64,000 nucleotides of DNA from Corynebacterium sp. MSK008 (GTDB lineage: Bacteria > Actinomycetota > Actinomycetes > Mycobacteriales > Mycobacteriaceae): contig NZ_JASPJX010000006.1 in assembly GCF_030232585.1 (NCBI RefSeq), positions 102,304-166,303 of the forward strand, read 5' to 3'. Positions 25,884-35,349 of the stretch are shown here, one piece after another. The stretch's first letter is position 1. Each line of letters opens with the position of its first letter. The position numbers were made by a program, and so were the translations under genes. Under the pieces are notes generated by a model. That model was not told the origin of the DNA, ran no database searches, and was given only the letters and a program-made list of their open reading frames with translations.

Positions 25884-27116
25884 CTAGAGCAGGTCGTTCA
25901 ACGAGCGGGGTTTGTCCTTGTCGTCCGCGCCATCAACTTCCTCCTGGACGGCGTCCTTGAACTCGTCGTCATCCAGGTTGGAGTCGCTAGCGAGCTCGTC
26001 AACGTCCGTCTCGCCCTCGCCTTCAACCGCGTCGGCGCGGCGCTCACCCTCGTCCTTGAGCTCCTTGCGGTGCTTCAGGTACACAGCGGTCATCACTGCC
26101 ATGACGAACAGGCCAAGGTAGCCGAGGATGGGGTAGAGGCTGCTCACCAGCGGCTGGAAGCCCGCGAAGGACAGGCCGAAGCCGACGACGCAGGCGATGG
26201 CGTACACGGGGTAGAACCGCTCCGGCTTCTTGCGGGTCAAGCGCTTCGCCAGCGCGTAGAACATGCCCAGGCAGGTGTTGAAGACCATGAGGAAAATCAC
26301 CCAGGTCATCACGAAGCCGAGCACCGGATCCACGTTCTCGATCACGGAAAGCAGCGGCATGTCGTTGCCGTTGACGGACTCCACCTGGATCAGCAGGGAA
26401 GCGACCAGCAGTGCGAGCATGACGGCGTAAATCACGCCGCCGAGGATGCCGCCGAGGCGGGAGCTTTTCGTGTCAAACTCGTCGCCGGCCATCACCAGTG
26501 CCATGGACACGCCGCACAGCGCGTTCAGGCCAGTGTGGTTCAAAGCGCCCAGCCACCAGTACGGCGTGCCGTCGGCGCGATTGACCTCGCGTTGGGCGTA
26601 GGTGCCCACCTCGCCCCAGCTCACATCAATTTGAGTGAACGAGTAAATGGTGCCGATAAGCACGAAGATCACCAGCAGCGGCGTGGCCCAGCCGATGACG
26701 GAGGAGACCTTGTCCACGTCGAAGCGGCCGACGATGAGCATCAGCGCCAGCATGGCCACTGCGCCGATCCAGATCTGCCAGCCAAACGCCTGATTCAAGT
26801 TCGATCCTGCTCCCGCGAACATGACGAAGCCGACCGAGAACATGCAGGCCACCGCCGACCAGTCCATGATGAACGCGGCCGGTTTGTTGGTGACGTTATA
26901 GAACACCTCGTTATGCTCGCGCGCCAAGAAATATGAGCCGAAGGTCATGAACGCCGTTGCGGCAAACAGCATGGTCACACTCGCCAAGACCACACCGTAG
27001 AACCCGTTGGTGCCGTAGGCCACAAAGTACTGCAAAGCCTCCATGCCGGAGGCGAAGCCGGCACCGACCACGATGCCGACAAATGAGGCAGCGACTGCAA
27101 GGCTGCGTTTCCACAT
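25884..27116 (-). CDS. YkvI-like membrane transporter, APC-superfamily fold
   Basis: A 410-aa integral membrane protein with about ten hydrophobic segments in the first 345 residues, opening MWKRSLAVAASFVGIVVGAGFASGMEA, where the broken first helix GAGFASG is typical of LeuT-like transporters. It corresponds to YkvI-type uncharacterised proteins related to branched-chain or tryptophan permeases. The last 65 residues form a highly acidic, hydrophilic cytoplasmic tail (EGEGETDVDELASDSN). ATG 27116 has GGGAGC seven to eight bases upstream. Monocistronic, convergent with polA, divergent from rpsA. Substrate unknown. Confidence 0.8.
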   Translation of the reverse strand: MWKRSLAVAASFVGIVVGAGFASGMEALQYFVAYGTNGFYGVVLASVTMLFAATAFMTFGSYFLAREHNEVFYNVTNKPAAFIMDWSAVACMFSVGFVMFAGAGSNLNQAFGWQIWIGAVAMLALMLIVGRFDVDKVSSVIGWATPLLVIFVLIGTIYSFTQIDVSWGEVGTYAQREVNRADGTPYWWLGALNHTGLNALCGVSMALVMAGDEFDTKSSRLGGILGGVIYAVMLALLVASLLIQVESVNGNDMPLLSVIENVDPVLGFVMTWVIFLMVFNTCLGMFYALAKRLTRKKPERFYPVYAIACVVGFGLSFAGFQPLVSSLYPILGYLGLFVMAVMTAVYLKHRKELKDEGERRADAVEGEGETDVDELASDSNLDDDEFKDAVQEEVDGADDKDKPRSLNDLL

Positions 27117-27212
27117 AAGTAAAGCTCCCAAAACTGGCAATATCTATCAGACCCGGATAATGGTAGCGGCTGGGGCAAACCGGACGGCCGTCGGAAAGAG
27201 TCTGCGAATCAT

Positions 27213-27241
27213 TTGCTCTAGCTGGGGAAAGTGTCTACACT
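27213..27241 (+). promoter_or_regulatory. rpsA promoter
   Basis: TTGCTC (27213-27218), a 17-bp spacer and TACACT (27236-27241) form a strong housekeeping-type promoter about 180 bp before the rpsA start. Confidence 0.65.
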
Positions 27242-27418
27242 CGTGCGGGCGTGTCTACGCGCGAGCTACGGTGTCCGTCGTAATAGGAGGGCGAGGCAGC
27301 CGTCGCGGCGCGAGATCGGCGCACGCGAGCTTGCGGTATCTAGCTGCAGGTTTACGTGGCCGAGAGAGACGCTTCTGTCCAATCACGATCTCCTATTTTT
27401 TCGGAGCACATAGAACTT
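27242..27418 (+). promoter_or_regulatory. rpsA 5' leader with long-range inverted repeat
   Basis: The untranslated leader of about 170 bases contains AATAGGAG (27282-27289), perfectly complementary to CTCCTATT (27390-27397) just before GGAG at 27403. The pairing could bring structure close to the ribosome binding site. An autoregulatory role, as known for other r-protein leaders, is a guess. Confidence 0.35.
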
Positions 27419-28882
27419 ATGCGCACTTCCAACGCACCGCAGGTAGCCATCAACGACATCGGTGGCCCTGAGGAATTTCTCGCCGCGGTCGACGAGACCA
27501 TCAAGTACTTCAACGATGGCGATATCGTCACCGGCACCGTGGTCAAGGTCGACCACGACGAGGTCCTGCTCGACATCGGCTACAAGACCGAGGGCATCAT
27601 CCTCACCCGCGAGCTGTCCATCAAGCACGACGTCGACCCGGAAGACGTGGTCGAGGTCGGCGATGAGATCGACGCACTTGTCCTGACCAAGGAGGACAAG
27701 GAAGGTCGCCTGATGCTGTCCAAGAAGCGTGCTCAGTACGAGCGCGCTTGGGGCACCATCGAGGAGCTGCAGGCAAACGACCAGCCGGTTACCGGCACCG
27801 TCATCGAGGTTGTCAAGGGCGGCCTCATCCTCGACATCGGCCTGCGTGGCTTCCTGCCGGCGTCCCTGGTCGAGATGCGCCGCGTCCGCGATCTGGATCC
27901 GTACATCGGCCAGGAGCTCGAGGCGAAGATCATCGAGCTGGACAAGCACCGCAACAACGTGGTCCTGTCCCGCCGCGCTTACCTGGAGGAGACCCAGTCC
28001 GCGGTCCGCTCCGACTTCCTGCACCAGCTGCAGAAGGGCCAGGTCCGCAAGGGCGTCGTGTCCTCCATCGTCAACTTCGGTGCGTTCGTCGATCTCGGCG
28101 GCGTCGACGGCCTGGTGCACGTCTCTGAGCTGTCCTGGAAGCACATCGACCACCCGTCCGAGGTTGTCGCAGTGGGCGATGAGGTCACCGTCGAGGTGCT
28201 CGACGTCGACCTCGACCGCGAGCGTGTCTCCCTGTCGCTGAAGGCGACCCAGGAAGATCCGTGGCGCGTCTTCGCCCGCACCCACGCTGTGGGCCAGATC
28301 GTCCCGGGCAAGGTCACCAAGCTCGTCCCGTTCGGCGCGTTCGTCCGCGTCGAGGAGGGCATCGAGGGCCTCGTCCACATCTCCGAGCTGGCGCAGCGCC
28401 ACGTGGAGGTCCCGGACCAGGTTGTCAACGTCGGCGAAGAGGTCATGGTCAAGGTCATCGACATCGACCTGGATCGTCGCCGCATCTCCCTGTCCCTCAA
28501 GCAGGCTGACGAGGACTACGTCGAGGAGTTCGATCCGTCCCGCTACGGCATGGCCGACTCCTACGACGAGCAGGGCAACTACATCTTCCCGGAGGGCTTC
28601 GACCCGGAGACCAACGAGTGGATGGAAGGCTACGACGAGGCTCGTCAGGCATGGGAGGCACGCTACGCCGAGGCAGAGCGTCGCCACCAGGCCCACACCG
28701 CTCAGATCGAGCGTCACCGCGCCGCTGCCGCCGAGGCCGCGGAGCAGGAGGGCGAGCAGGCTAACTACTCCTCCGAGTCTGCAGCTGCAGCTCCGGCAGC
28801 TGAGCAGGCTGAGGAGAACATCGGCTCGCTGGCCTCCGACGAGCAGCTCGCAGCTCTGCGCGACAAGCTCGCCGGCAACTAA
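27419..28882 (+). CDS. rpsA: 30S ribosomal protein S1
   Basis: S1, 487 aa, binds mRNA and helps translation initiation. Four S1 domains follow each other: about 35-105 (GDIVTGTVVKVDHDEVLLDIG), 123-190, 206-280 (GVVSSIVNFGAFVDLGG) and 292-365 (GKVTKLVPFGAFVRVEE). After them comes a long acidic, Ala/Glu/Gln-rich tail typical of actinobacterial S1. ATG 27419 gives MRTSNAPQVAINDIGG, matching corynebacterial S1; the longer frame from GTG 27356 lies in the leader. GGAG is 13 bases upstream, an unusually wide spacing. Confidence 0.96.
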   Translation: MRTSNAPQVAINDIGGPEEFLAAVDETIKYFNDGDIVTGTVVKVDHDEVLLDIGYKTEGIILTRELSIKHDVDPEDVVEVGDEIDALVLTKEDKEGRLMLSKKRAQYERAWGTIEELQANDQPVTGTVIEVVKGGLILDIGLRGFLPASLVEMRRVRDLDPYIGQELEAKIIELDKHRNNVVLSRRAYLEETQSAVRSDFLHQLQKGQVRKGVVSSIVNFGAFVDLGGVDGLVHVSELSWKHIDHPSEVVAVGDEVTVEVLDVDLDRERVSLSLKATQEDPWRVFARTHAVGQIVPGKVTKLVPFGAFVRVEEGIEGLVHISELAQRHVEVPDQVVNVGEEVMVKVIDIDLDRRRISLSLKQADEDYVEEFDPSRYGMADSYDEQGNYIFPEGFDPETNEWMEGYDEARQAWEARYAEAERRHQAHTAQIERHRAAAAEAAEQEGEQANYSSESAAAAPAAEQAEENIGSLASDEQLAALRDKLAGN

Positions 28883-28937
28883 GCACTCGCAGGCTCGTGC
28901 TTAGGAGAAACTCTTAAGCACCTTGCTTTGCGACGGA

Positions 28938-28972
28938 CGCCCCGCACACCGGGTAGGTGCGCGGGGCGTTTT
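28938..28972 (+). terminator. rpsA terminator
   Basis: A 13-bp stem CGCCCCGCACACC / GGTGCGCGGGGCG with one mismatch and a five-base loop, followed by TTTT. The leaderless coaE promoter box begins three bases later. Confidence 0.9.
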
Positions 28973-28987
28973 GCTATCTTCGGCCCC

Positions 28988-29581
28988 ATGAAGAAAGTGG
29001 GCCTGACAGGCGGCATCGGCAGCGGAAAATCAACGGTGGCACGGATGCTTGGCCGCGCCGGCTTCGCCGTGGTCGACGCCGACCAAATCGCACGCGAGAT
29101 CATGGAGCCCGGCTCACCGGTGCTGGACGAGGTGGCGCGGGAGTTCGGCGCGGACCTCATCAGCGACGGCGGTGCGCTCAACCGCGGAGAGCTCGCACGG
29201 CGCGCGTTCGCCACCACGGAGGACACGCAGCGTCTCAACGCCATCACGCACCCCGCCATTCGTGCAGAGTCCGAGCGACGCTTCGCCGCCGCGGAAGCAG
29301 CGGGGGAGCAGGCCGTGATCTATGACATGCCGCTGCTCGTGGATCTCGGGTTGCACAAGAGTATGGACCTCACCGTTGTCGTGGATGTTGACAAGGAGGA
29401 GAGGATCCGGAGGCTCGTCGATACGCGAGGGCTCGATGAGGCCGACGCGCGGGCGCGCATGGCGCAACAGATCGACGACGAGGCACGGATCGCGGCGGCG
29501 GACGTCGTGATCAACAACAACGGTCCGCTCGACGCGCTGGAACCGCAGGTGGCCGCGCTTGTGGAGAGAATCAAAGGTTAG
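28988..29581 (+). CDS. coaE: Dephospho-CoA kinase
   Basis: CoaE, 197 aa, phosphorylates dephospho-CoA in the last step of coenzyme A synthesis. The P-loop GLTGGIGSGKSTVARML is at the very N-terminus, followed by the conserved VVDADQIAREIMEPG; the lid segment lies near KEERIRRLVDTRGL. TATCTT (28975-28980) seven bases before the ATG marks a leaderless start. The usual actinobacterial order rpsA-coaE-uvrB is kept, with only a DUF4259 gene inserted before uvrB. The form here is the short one, without the C-terminal GrpB-like extension of mycobacteria. Confidence 0.95.
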   Translation: MKKVGLTGGIGSGKSTVARMLGRAGFAVVDADQIAREIMEPGSPVLDEVAREFGADLISDGGALNRGELARRAFATTEDTQRLNAITHPAIRAESERRFAAAEAAGEQAVIYDMPLLVDLGLHKSMDLTVVVDVDKEERIRRLVDTRGLDEADARARMAQQIDDEARIAAADVVINNNGPLDALEPQVAALVERIKG

Positions 29582-29649
29582 TGAACTGTACCGGCGAAAT
29601 TTACCGGTGTGACACGTTTCATTTACCTTGCTGGCCTAACTTGCTGGGC

Positions 29650-30000
29650 ATGGGAACGTGGAACACGGGGCCGTTCGACAACGACTCCGCTAATGATGCC
29701 GTAACCGCGCTGGTTAACGGCACGTTCTGCATGGAGCAATTCCGCTTCGACTGCGGGCTGGGCACCCTGGGCACAGACGAGGCCGAATCCGTGATCGCGC
29801 TCGCTGCCCTCATCAACGGACACCTGCCGGAGGGGCTCGAGGGCACGATCGACTACCCCTTCACCCTGGACGACAAGCAGTGGATCCGCCGCCGTGCCCA
29901 AGCGGTGCTGCGCCCCGGCGGCTCCGCGTTGTACTCGATGTGGGAGGAAGCCGGCGAGCTGCAGGAGTGGCTGGAGGCTACTCGCAAGTACGCCGCCTAG
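29650..30000 (+). CDS. DUF4259 domain-containing protein
   Basis: A 116-aa protein beginning [21 protein letters not shown], the hallmark of DUF4259 proteins, small cytoplasmic proteins of unknown function often found near immunity or accessory genes. The rest is mainly helical ([28 protein letters not shown]). ATG 29650 has TAACTT (29637-29642) seven bases upstream and no Shine-Dalgarno sequence, hence leaderless. It stands alone between coaE and uvrB, a place where most corynebacteria have no gene that I know of. Confidence 0.8.
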   Translation: MGTWNTGPFDNDSANDAVTALVNGTFCMEQFRFDCGLGTLGTDEAESVIALAALINGHLPEGLEGTIDYPFTLDDKQWIRRRAQAVLRPGGSALYSMWEEAGELQEWLEATRKYAA

Positions 30001-30041
30001 CGCGGCGGCTGCGGTTTGCGCTAGCGCGTAGACTGGCCGCC

Positions 30042-32141
30042 ATGGCTTTTGCTGCTGAACATCCCGTCCTCGCGCAGTCTGAGTTTCGTCCCGTAGGCGA
30101 AATTGAGCGCCGCGAGAAGCCTTTCGAGGTTGTCTCCGAGTTCGAACCCTCCGGCGACCAGCCCACGGCGATTGCGCAGCTGGATGAGCGATTGGACCGC
30201 GGCGAGCGCGACGTAGTGCTCATGGGCGCCACCGGTACCGGCAAGTCCGCCACCGCAGCGTGGCTAATTGAAAAGCAGCAGCGCCCCACGCTGGTGATGG
30301 CGCCGAACAAGACGCTGGCCGCACAGCTGGCCAACGAGCTGCGCCAGCTGCTGCCGAACAACGCGGTGGAGTACTTCGTTTCGTACTACGACTACTACCA
30401 ACCGGAGGCCTACATCGCGCAGACGGACACCTACATTGAGAAGGACTCGTCCATCAACGATGATGTGGAGCGACTGCGCCACTCCGCCACCTCCGCGCTG
30501 CTGAGCCGCCGCGACGTCGTCGTGGTGTCCTCGGTGTCCTGCATCTACGGCCTGGGCACCCCACAGTCCTACCTGGACCGCTCGATCGTGCTGCGGGTGG
30601 GCGAAGAGGTTGAGCGTGACCGCTTCTTGCGCCTTTTGGTGGACGTGCAGTACGAGCGCAACGACATCGACTTCAAGCGCGGCACCTTCCGCGTCAAGGG
30701 CGACACCGTGGACATCATCCCTGCCTACGAAGAGGTGGCCGTGCGCGTGGAGTTCTTTGGAGACGAAGTGGACTCGCTGTACTACATTCACCCGCTCACC
30801 GGCGATGTGATCAGCCAGGAAGACGAGGTGCGCATCTTCCCGGCCACCCACTACGTGGCCACAGACGAGCGCATGGAAAAGGCCATCGAGGCCATCAAGG
30901 AGGAGCTCGCCGACAGGCTGGAGGAGCTGGAGAACAAGGGCAAGCTGCTCGAGGCGCAGCGTCTACGTATGCGCACCGAATACGACCTGGAGATGATCCA
31001 GCAGGTCGGGTTCTGCTCCGGCATTGAGAACTACTCGCGCCACATGGACGGCCGCCCGGCGGGCTCCGCGCCGGCGACGCTGATCGACTACTTCCCGGAG
31101 GACTTCCTCACCATCATCGACGAGTCCCACGTCACCGTGCCGCAGATCGGCGGCATGTTTGAAGGCGACATGTCGCGAAAGCGCAACCTGGTGGAATTCG
31201 GGTTCCGCCTGCCGTCCGCGGTGGACAACCGCCCGCTGACCTTCGACGAGTTCGAGGCCCGCGTGGGCCAGACCGTGTACATGTCCGCCACCCCCGGCGA
31301 CTACGAGCTCGAGGCGGCGCAGGGCGAGTTTGTGGAGCAGGTGATCCGCCCGACGGGCCTGGTGGACCCGAAGGTCACCGTCAAACCAACCAAGGGCCAG
31401 ATCGACGACCTGATCGACGAGATCCGCCAACGCACCGACAACGACGAGCGCGTATTGGTGACCACCTTGACCAAGCGCATGGCCGAGGACCTCACCGATT
31501 ACTTGCTGGATAACGGCATCAGGGTGCGCTACCTGCACTCGGACATCGACACCCTGCAGCGCGTGGAGCTTCTGCGCCAGCTGCGACTCGGCGAGTACGA
31601 CGTGCTCGTGGGCATCAACCTGCTGCGCGAGGGCCTGGACCTGCCCGAGGTCTCTCTCGTTGCCATTCTGGACGCGGACAAGGAGGGCTTCCTGCGCTCC
31701 ACCAAGTCGCTCATCCAGACCATCGGCCGCGCCGCACGTAACGTCTCCGGCGAGGTGATCATGTATGCCGACCAGGTCACCGAGTCCATGCAGGAGGCCA
31801 TCGACGAGACGGAGCGCCGCCGCGAGAAGCAGATCGCCTACAACGAAGAGCACGGGATCGACCCGCAGCCGCTGCGCAAGGCTATCGCGGACATTCTGGA
31901 CCAGGTGTACGAAAACGCGGACGCGGATGCGTCGGCAAGCTTGAGCTCCGATGCGGCCGTTGCGGAGCGCGCGGACGTGTCCAACATGGCCTCCGACGAG
32001 GTGCAAAAGCTTATCGACGACCTCACGGTCCAAATGCGCGATGCCGCTGGGGAACTGAAGTTTGAGCTCGCCGGAAGACTCAGAGACGAGATTGCCGATC
32101 TCAAACGAGAGCTGCGTGGTATTAAAGACACAGGCAATTAG
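30042..32141 (+). CDS. uvrB: UvrABC system protein B
   Basis: UvrB, 699 aa, the damage-verifying helicase-like subunit of nucleotide excision repair. Walker [16 protein letters not shown], the beta-hairpin [20 protein letters not shown], helicase motif [17 protein letters not shown], and a C-terminal UvrBC domain (about 650-690, [20 protein letters not shown]) are all present. ATG 30042 sits seven bases behind TAGACT (30029-30034), so the mRNA is probably leaderless; the open frame extends upstream without support. uvrA lies 5 kb downstream. Confidence 0.96.
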   Translation: MAFAAEHPVLAQSEFRPVGEIERREKPFEVVSEFEPSGDQPTAIAQLDERLDRGERDVVLMGATGTGKSATAAWLIEKQQRPTLVMAPNKTLAAQLANELRQLLPNNAVEYFVSYYDYYQPEAYIAQTDTYIEKDSSINDDVERLRHSATSALLSRRDVVVVSSVSCIYGLGTPQSYLDRSIVLRVGEEVERDRFLRLLVDVQYERNDIDFKRGTFRVKGDTVDIIPAYEEVAVRVEFFGDEVDSLYYIHPLTGDVISQEDEVRIFPATHYVATDERMEKAIEAIKEELADRLEELENKGKLLEAQRLRMRTEYDLEMIQQVGFCSGIENYSRHMDGRPAGSAPATLIDYFPEDFLTIIDESHVTVPQIGGMFEGDMSRKRNLVEFGFRLPSAVDNRPLTFDEFEARVGQTVYMSATPGDYELEAAQGEFVEQVIRPTGLVDPKVTVKPTKGQIDDLIDEIRQRTDNDERVLVTTLTKRMAEDLTDYLLDNGIRVRYLHSDIDTLQRVELLRQLRLGEYDVLVGINLLREGLDLPEVSLVAILDADKEGFLRSTKSLIQTIGRAARNVSGEVIMYADQVTESMQEAIDETERRREKQIAYNEEHGIDPQPLRKAIADILDQVYENADADASASLSSDAAVAERADVSNMASDEVQKLIDDLTVQMRDAAGELKFELAGRLRDEIADLKRELRGIKDTGN

Positions 32142-32156
32142 CGAAAGGAACCTGCC

Positions 32157-32615
32157 TTGCACACCTACAAGTCGATCGCTGTCGGCACCGACGGCTCCGC
32201 CACTTCCATGGTCGCAGTGCGCGCAGCGGCCAGCCTTGCCCGCGTCTACGGCGCGGAGCTGACCATCATCTGCGCCCACTACACCGCGTCCGGCTCGATG
32301 CTGAATTCCACCAACGCGGAGCTGTCCCGCGTGGACATCGTCACCGCCACGAACGCGCGTGAGATTCTGCGCAAGGCGGACGAGATTGCCAAGGAAGAGC
32401 AGGCGGGCAAGGTCAACCTGGTGTCCAAGGGCGGCCAGCCCGCAAACGTGCTGGTGGAAGCCGTCAGCGAGTACGGCGTCGACCTGCTGGTCGTGGGCAA
32501 CAAGGGCATGCGTTCCATGGCGGGCCGCATATTCGGCAACATCCCCGGCAACGTGGCGAAAAAGGCCCCGGTGGATGTCATGCTGGTGGATACTCGGGCA
32601 GAGGGACACGACTAA
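32157..32615 (+). CDS. Universal stress protein (UspA family)
   Basis: A 152-aa single-domain Usp with the Rossmann-like fold: KSIAVGTDGSATSMVAVRAA at the start and the ATP-binding pattern GNKGMRSMAGRIFGN near the C-terminus (G-2x-G-9x-G). It begins with TTG, preceded by GAAAGGA, 15 bp after uvrB. The next gene is a second Usp; the pair may respond together to stress or starvation. Partner and output unknown. Confidence 0.9.
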   Translation: MHTYKSIAVGTDGSATSMVAVRAAASLARVYGAELTIICAHYTASGSMLNSTNAELSRVDIVTATNAREILRKADEIAKEEQAGKVNLVSKGGQPANVLVEAVSEYGVDLLVVGNKGMRSMAGRIFGNIPGNVAKKAPVDVMLVDTRAEGHD

Positions 32616-32674
32616 ACCCACAAGGGGTACACTGGCCACGCTAACCGCGTCGCATTTTTGAAAGGTGATTTCAC

Positions 32675-33118
32675 ATGGCCGATTACTACAAGACCATCGT
32701 CGTCGGCTCCGACGGTTCAAAGTCCTCTCTGCTGGCCGTTGAGCGCGCCGCGAAGATTGCTGCAGCGTTCGGTTCCACCCTCGTCATCGGCACCGCGTAC
32801 TACGAGAACGAGGAAGAGGCGGCGAAGACGCTGCGTCAGGATTCCGTTACCATTCTGGGTGACCAGAAGGCGCTGGAGAACCTCGAGGGCGCAGCCGAGC
32901 ACGCCCGCGCCGCCGGTGCACCGGATGTGCAGACCGCGACCCGCCCGGGCACCCCGGTGCAGGCTCTGATGGCCATCGTCAACGACAACAAGGCGGACCT
33001 GCTCGTGGTGGGCAACCGCGGTATCAACTCCCTGACCGGCCGCCTGCTGGGCTCCGTGCCGGCAGACGTCGCGCGCCAGTCCGACTGCGACGTCATGATC
33101 GTTCACACCGTGAACTAA
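32675..33118 (+). CDS. Universal stress protein (UspA family)
   Basis: A 147-aa Usp paralogue of the preceding gene: YKTIVVGSDGSKSSLLAVERA at the start and GNRGINSLTGRLLGSVPADV at the nucleotide-binding loop, a full G-2x-G-9x-G-S motif, so it should bind ATP. GAAAGGTG is placed about ten bases before the ATG. The gap of 59 bp from the first Usp gene has no terminator, so both may be cotranscribed. Convergent with the HelR-like gene, one base away. Confidence 0.92.
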   Translation: MADYYKTIVVGSDGSKSSLLAVERAAKIAAAFGSTLVIGTAYYENEEEAAKTLRQDSVTILGDQKALENLEGAAEHARAAGAPDVQTATRPGTPVQALMAIVNDNKADLLVVGNRGINSLTGRLLGSVPADVARQSDCDVMIVHTVN

Positions 33119-33119
33119 T

Positions 33120-35273
33120 TTATTCGCCGACCACCGTCAGCGTCTGCGTGGCGCGGGTGACGGCGACGTAGAGGTCTTGCCACCCCTGTGGCGAGGCCTC
33201 TTTAATTTTGTTCGGCTCCACCACGACGACGTTGTCGAACTCGAGGCCCTTCATCTCGCCGACGTTGTCCGCGTCGATGACGGCGGTCAAGCCGTCGCGC
33301 TTCTCGACGAGCCTCCGGTCCTGCACAAACTGCACCGGCACCCCGGATTCGCGGATCGCCTCCGGCACGGTGGCGTCCGGATCGATCTCAGCTAAGATCT
33401 CGGCGGCGTAGTCCGCGATCTCCTTCGGCGTGCGGTAGTTCACCGTCAGCTCGTGCAGGCGGAAACGGTCGCCCACGAAGGGCTCCAGCGCATGCGTCCA
33501 GTCATCCACGCCAGCGGGGGAGGACGTCTGGGCGGTGTCGCCCACGAGCGTCATCCACCGCGACGGGCAGCGGCGGAACACCATGCGCCACTCCATGGGG
33601 GACAGCTCCTGCGCCTCGTCAACGATGACGTGCCCGTACGCCCACGTCTGGTCCGCCCGTGCGCGCTGCGCGGTGGAGCGGGTGTCCGTCTCCCGCTGGC
33701 GGCTCGCGAGCGTCTCTGCGTCGATGACGTCGGCGGCGGAGAGGATCTCGGCCTCGAACTGGTCGTCGTCGTTGTCCGTGGATTCAGACGAGGACAGCAC
33801 ATCAAGCGCGCCCTCTGCCTCGGCGACGAGCTCGCGCCACTCCTCTTCTTCCTTCCGGCGCTGCTCCTCGGGGTCGACGGTGCCGATGAGCACGGACAGC
33901 TCGTCCACAAGCGCGGTGTCCGCGTGGCTGAACGGCGAGCCTGGCGCGCGGTACAGGGCGTCGCGGGTGTAGTCGTCGTAGTCGTGGGCGACCTCGGCGA
34001 TGGCGTCCTTGTCGGTCAGCAGCGCGCCCAGCACCTCGACGGGGTCGAGCTCCGGGAAGTGCGTGTCGATAAGTTGCTCTACCTGGGGGTCGTCCGCGAG
34101 GTCGTCGTGAAGCTGGTCCACATCCGCGTCCGAGAGCAGGTTCGCCCCGCCGAGCGGGTCCTCGCCGATGCGCTTCGCCAGCGCCTCCGCGAGCAGCTGG
34201 GTGAGGTGCTCCGCGAAGTAGGCGCGCGCCTGGTTATGCGGGCGGCGCGAGCGCCGGGCCCTGGTGCGGGCGGACTTGACCATCTGCGGGGTGGCATCCA
34301 CCGGCACCGAATCGAAGGTGAGGCGCACAGGCGCGTCCGGCAACGTCTCGTAGGCCTGCACGGCGCGCTTGAGGATAGTCACCATCTCCTCCGACCCCTT
34401 CACCTCGCGCGCGGCGATCGAGTCCTCGCCGGTGGGGGCAAAGCCCGGCACGAGCTGGTCGGCGGTGGCCAGCACCACGCCAGTCTCGCCGAGCTCCGGC
34501 AGCACGCGTGAGATGTATTCGAGGAACGTCGCGTTCGGGCCGACCACCAGCACACCGGTGCGGGTGAGCTGCTCGCGCCAGGTGTAGAGCAAATACGCGA
34601 TGCGGTGCAGGGCCACCGCCGTCTTTCCTGTGCCCGGGCCACCTTGGACAACCATGACGCCACGGGTGGCGTCGCGGATGATCTCGTCCTGCTCGCGCTG
34701 GATAGTCTCCACAATGGAGCGCATGTGCCCGGTGCGGGCCTCGTTCATCGCGCGGCGCAGCGCCGCTTCAGATCCGACACCTGCATCGGAGGTTTCCGCT
34801 CCGTCGCCGGAGAGCACCTCGTCATCCACGGCGGTAACGGCGCGGCCGTGCATACGGATGTTGCGGCGCGTTTCCACGCCCTCCGGGTGCGCGGTGGTAG
34901 CCAGGTAGAACGGGCGGGCGAGGGGAGCGCGCCAGTCCAGCAGGAGAGTGCGGTAGTTGTCCTCTCTGTCGTCGATGCCCATGCGGCCGATGTAGCGCCG
35001 CTCCAAATCCGGCCGGTCGGGCACGGGGTTCTCCGGGTCGTCGTCGGCGACGTCGATGCGGCCGAAAACCAAGCCGGTCTCAGCCACGTTGAGCGCATCC
35101 AGCTTTGCGTTGAGCCCGTGGTATTCCGTTTCGCGGCGCACCAGCGCGTCCGAATCCGGGTTGTCAGGGTCCACGTCACGCTGCACCTCTTCAAGGCGCG
35201 CTTGAGCCCGCGCCACCTCGCTATCCAGGTGGGCGAAAAGCTGATCCACGTACGTCTGTTCTGTTTCCTGCAT
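33120..35273 (-). CDS. HelD/HelR-like RNA polymerase-recycling ATPase
   Basis: A 717-aa UvrD/Rep-like superfamily 1 ATPase. An N-terminal coiled coil (about 1-60, QLFAHLDSEVARAQARLEEVQ) is followed by YIGRMGIDDREDNYRTLLLDWRAP, characteristic of the HelD family. Walker A is VVQGGPGTGKTAVALHR, the DExx box is HVIVDEAQELSPMEW, and the C-terminus has GLEFDNVVVVEP and YVAVTRATQTL. Such proteins bind RNA polymerase, clear it from DNA and, in HelR, confer tolerance to rifampicin. ATG 35273 is preferred, though an in-frame GTG two codons earlier exists. Monocistronic. Confidence 0.9.
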   Translation of the reverse strand: MQETEQTYVDQLFAHLDSEVARAQARLEEVQRDVDPDNPDSDALVRRETEYHGLNAKLDALNVAETGLVFGRIDVADDDPENPVPDRPDLERRYIGRMGIDDREDNYRTLLLDWRAPLARPFYLATTAHPEGVETRRNIRMHGRAVTAVDDEVLSGDGAETSDAGVGSEAALRRAMNEARTGHMRSIVETIQREQDEIIRDATRGVMVVQGGPGTGKTAVALHRIAYLLYTWREQLTRTGVLVVGPNATFLEYISRVLPELGETGVVLATADQLVPGFAPTGEDSIAAREVKGSEEMVTILKRAVQAYETLPDAPVRLTFDSVPVDATPQMVKSARTRARRSRRPHNQARAYFAEHLTQLLAEALAKRIGEDPLGGANLLSDADVDQLHDDLADDPQVEQLIDTHFPELDPVEVLGALLTDKDAIAEVAHDYDDYTRDALYRAPGSPFSHADTALVDELSVLIGTVDPEEQRRKEEEEWRELVAEAEGALDVLSSSESTDNDDDQFEAEILSAADVIDAETLASRQRETDTRSTAQRARADQTWAYGHVIVDEAQELSPMEWRMVFRRCPSRWMTLVGDTAQTSSPAGVDDWTHALEPFVGDRFRLHELTVNYRTPKEIADYAAEILAEIDPDATVPEAIRESGVPVQFVQDRRLVEKRDGLTAVIDADNVGEMKGLEFDNVVVVEPNKIKEASPQGWQDLYVAVTRATQTLTVVGE

Positions 35274-35287
35274 CCTCACAACAAACG

Positions 35288-35322
35288 GCCCCGGGGCTGG
35301 GAATATTCCCAGCCTCAGGGCC
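35288..35322 (-). terminator. Terminator of the DoxX gene
   Basis: A perfect 20-bp palindrome (35295-35314, centred on AATATT) inside an outer GGCCC/GGGCC stem, followed on the minus strand by GTTTGTTGT. It lies 28 bp past the DoxX stop and directly before the HelR-like start. Confidence 0.7.
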
Positions 35323-35349
35323 GCCGAGTAGTTCGAGTTCTTACCAGTT

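Noticed and set aside
30963..32720. 585-codon minus-strand frame opposite uvrB and the first Usp gene
   Set aside because: Shadow frame; the plus-strand proteins match known families over their full length.
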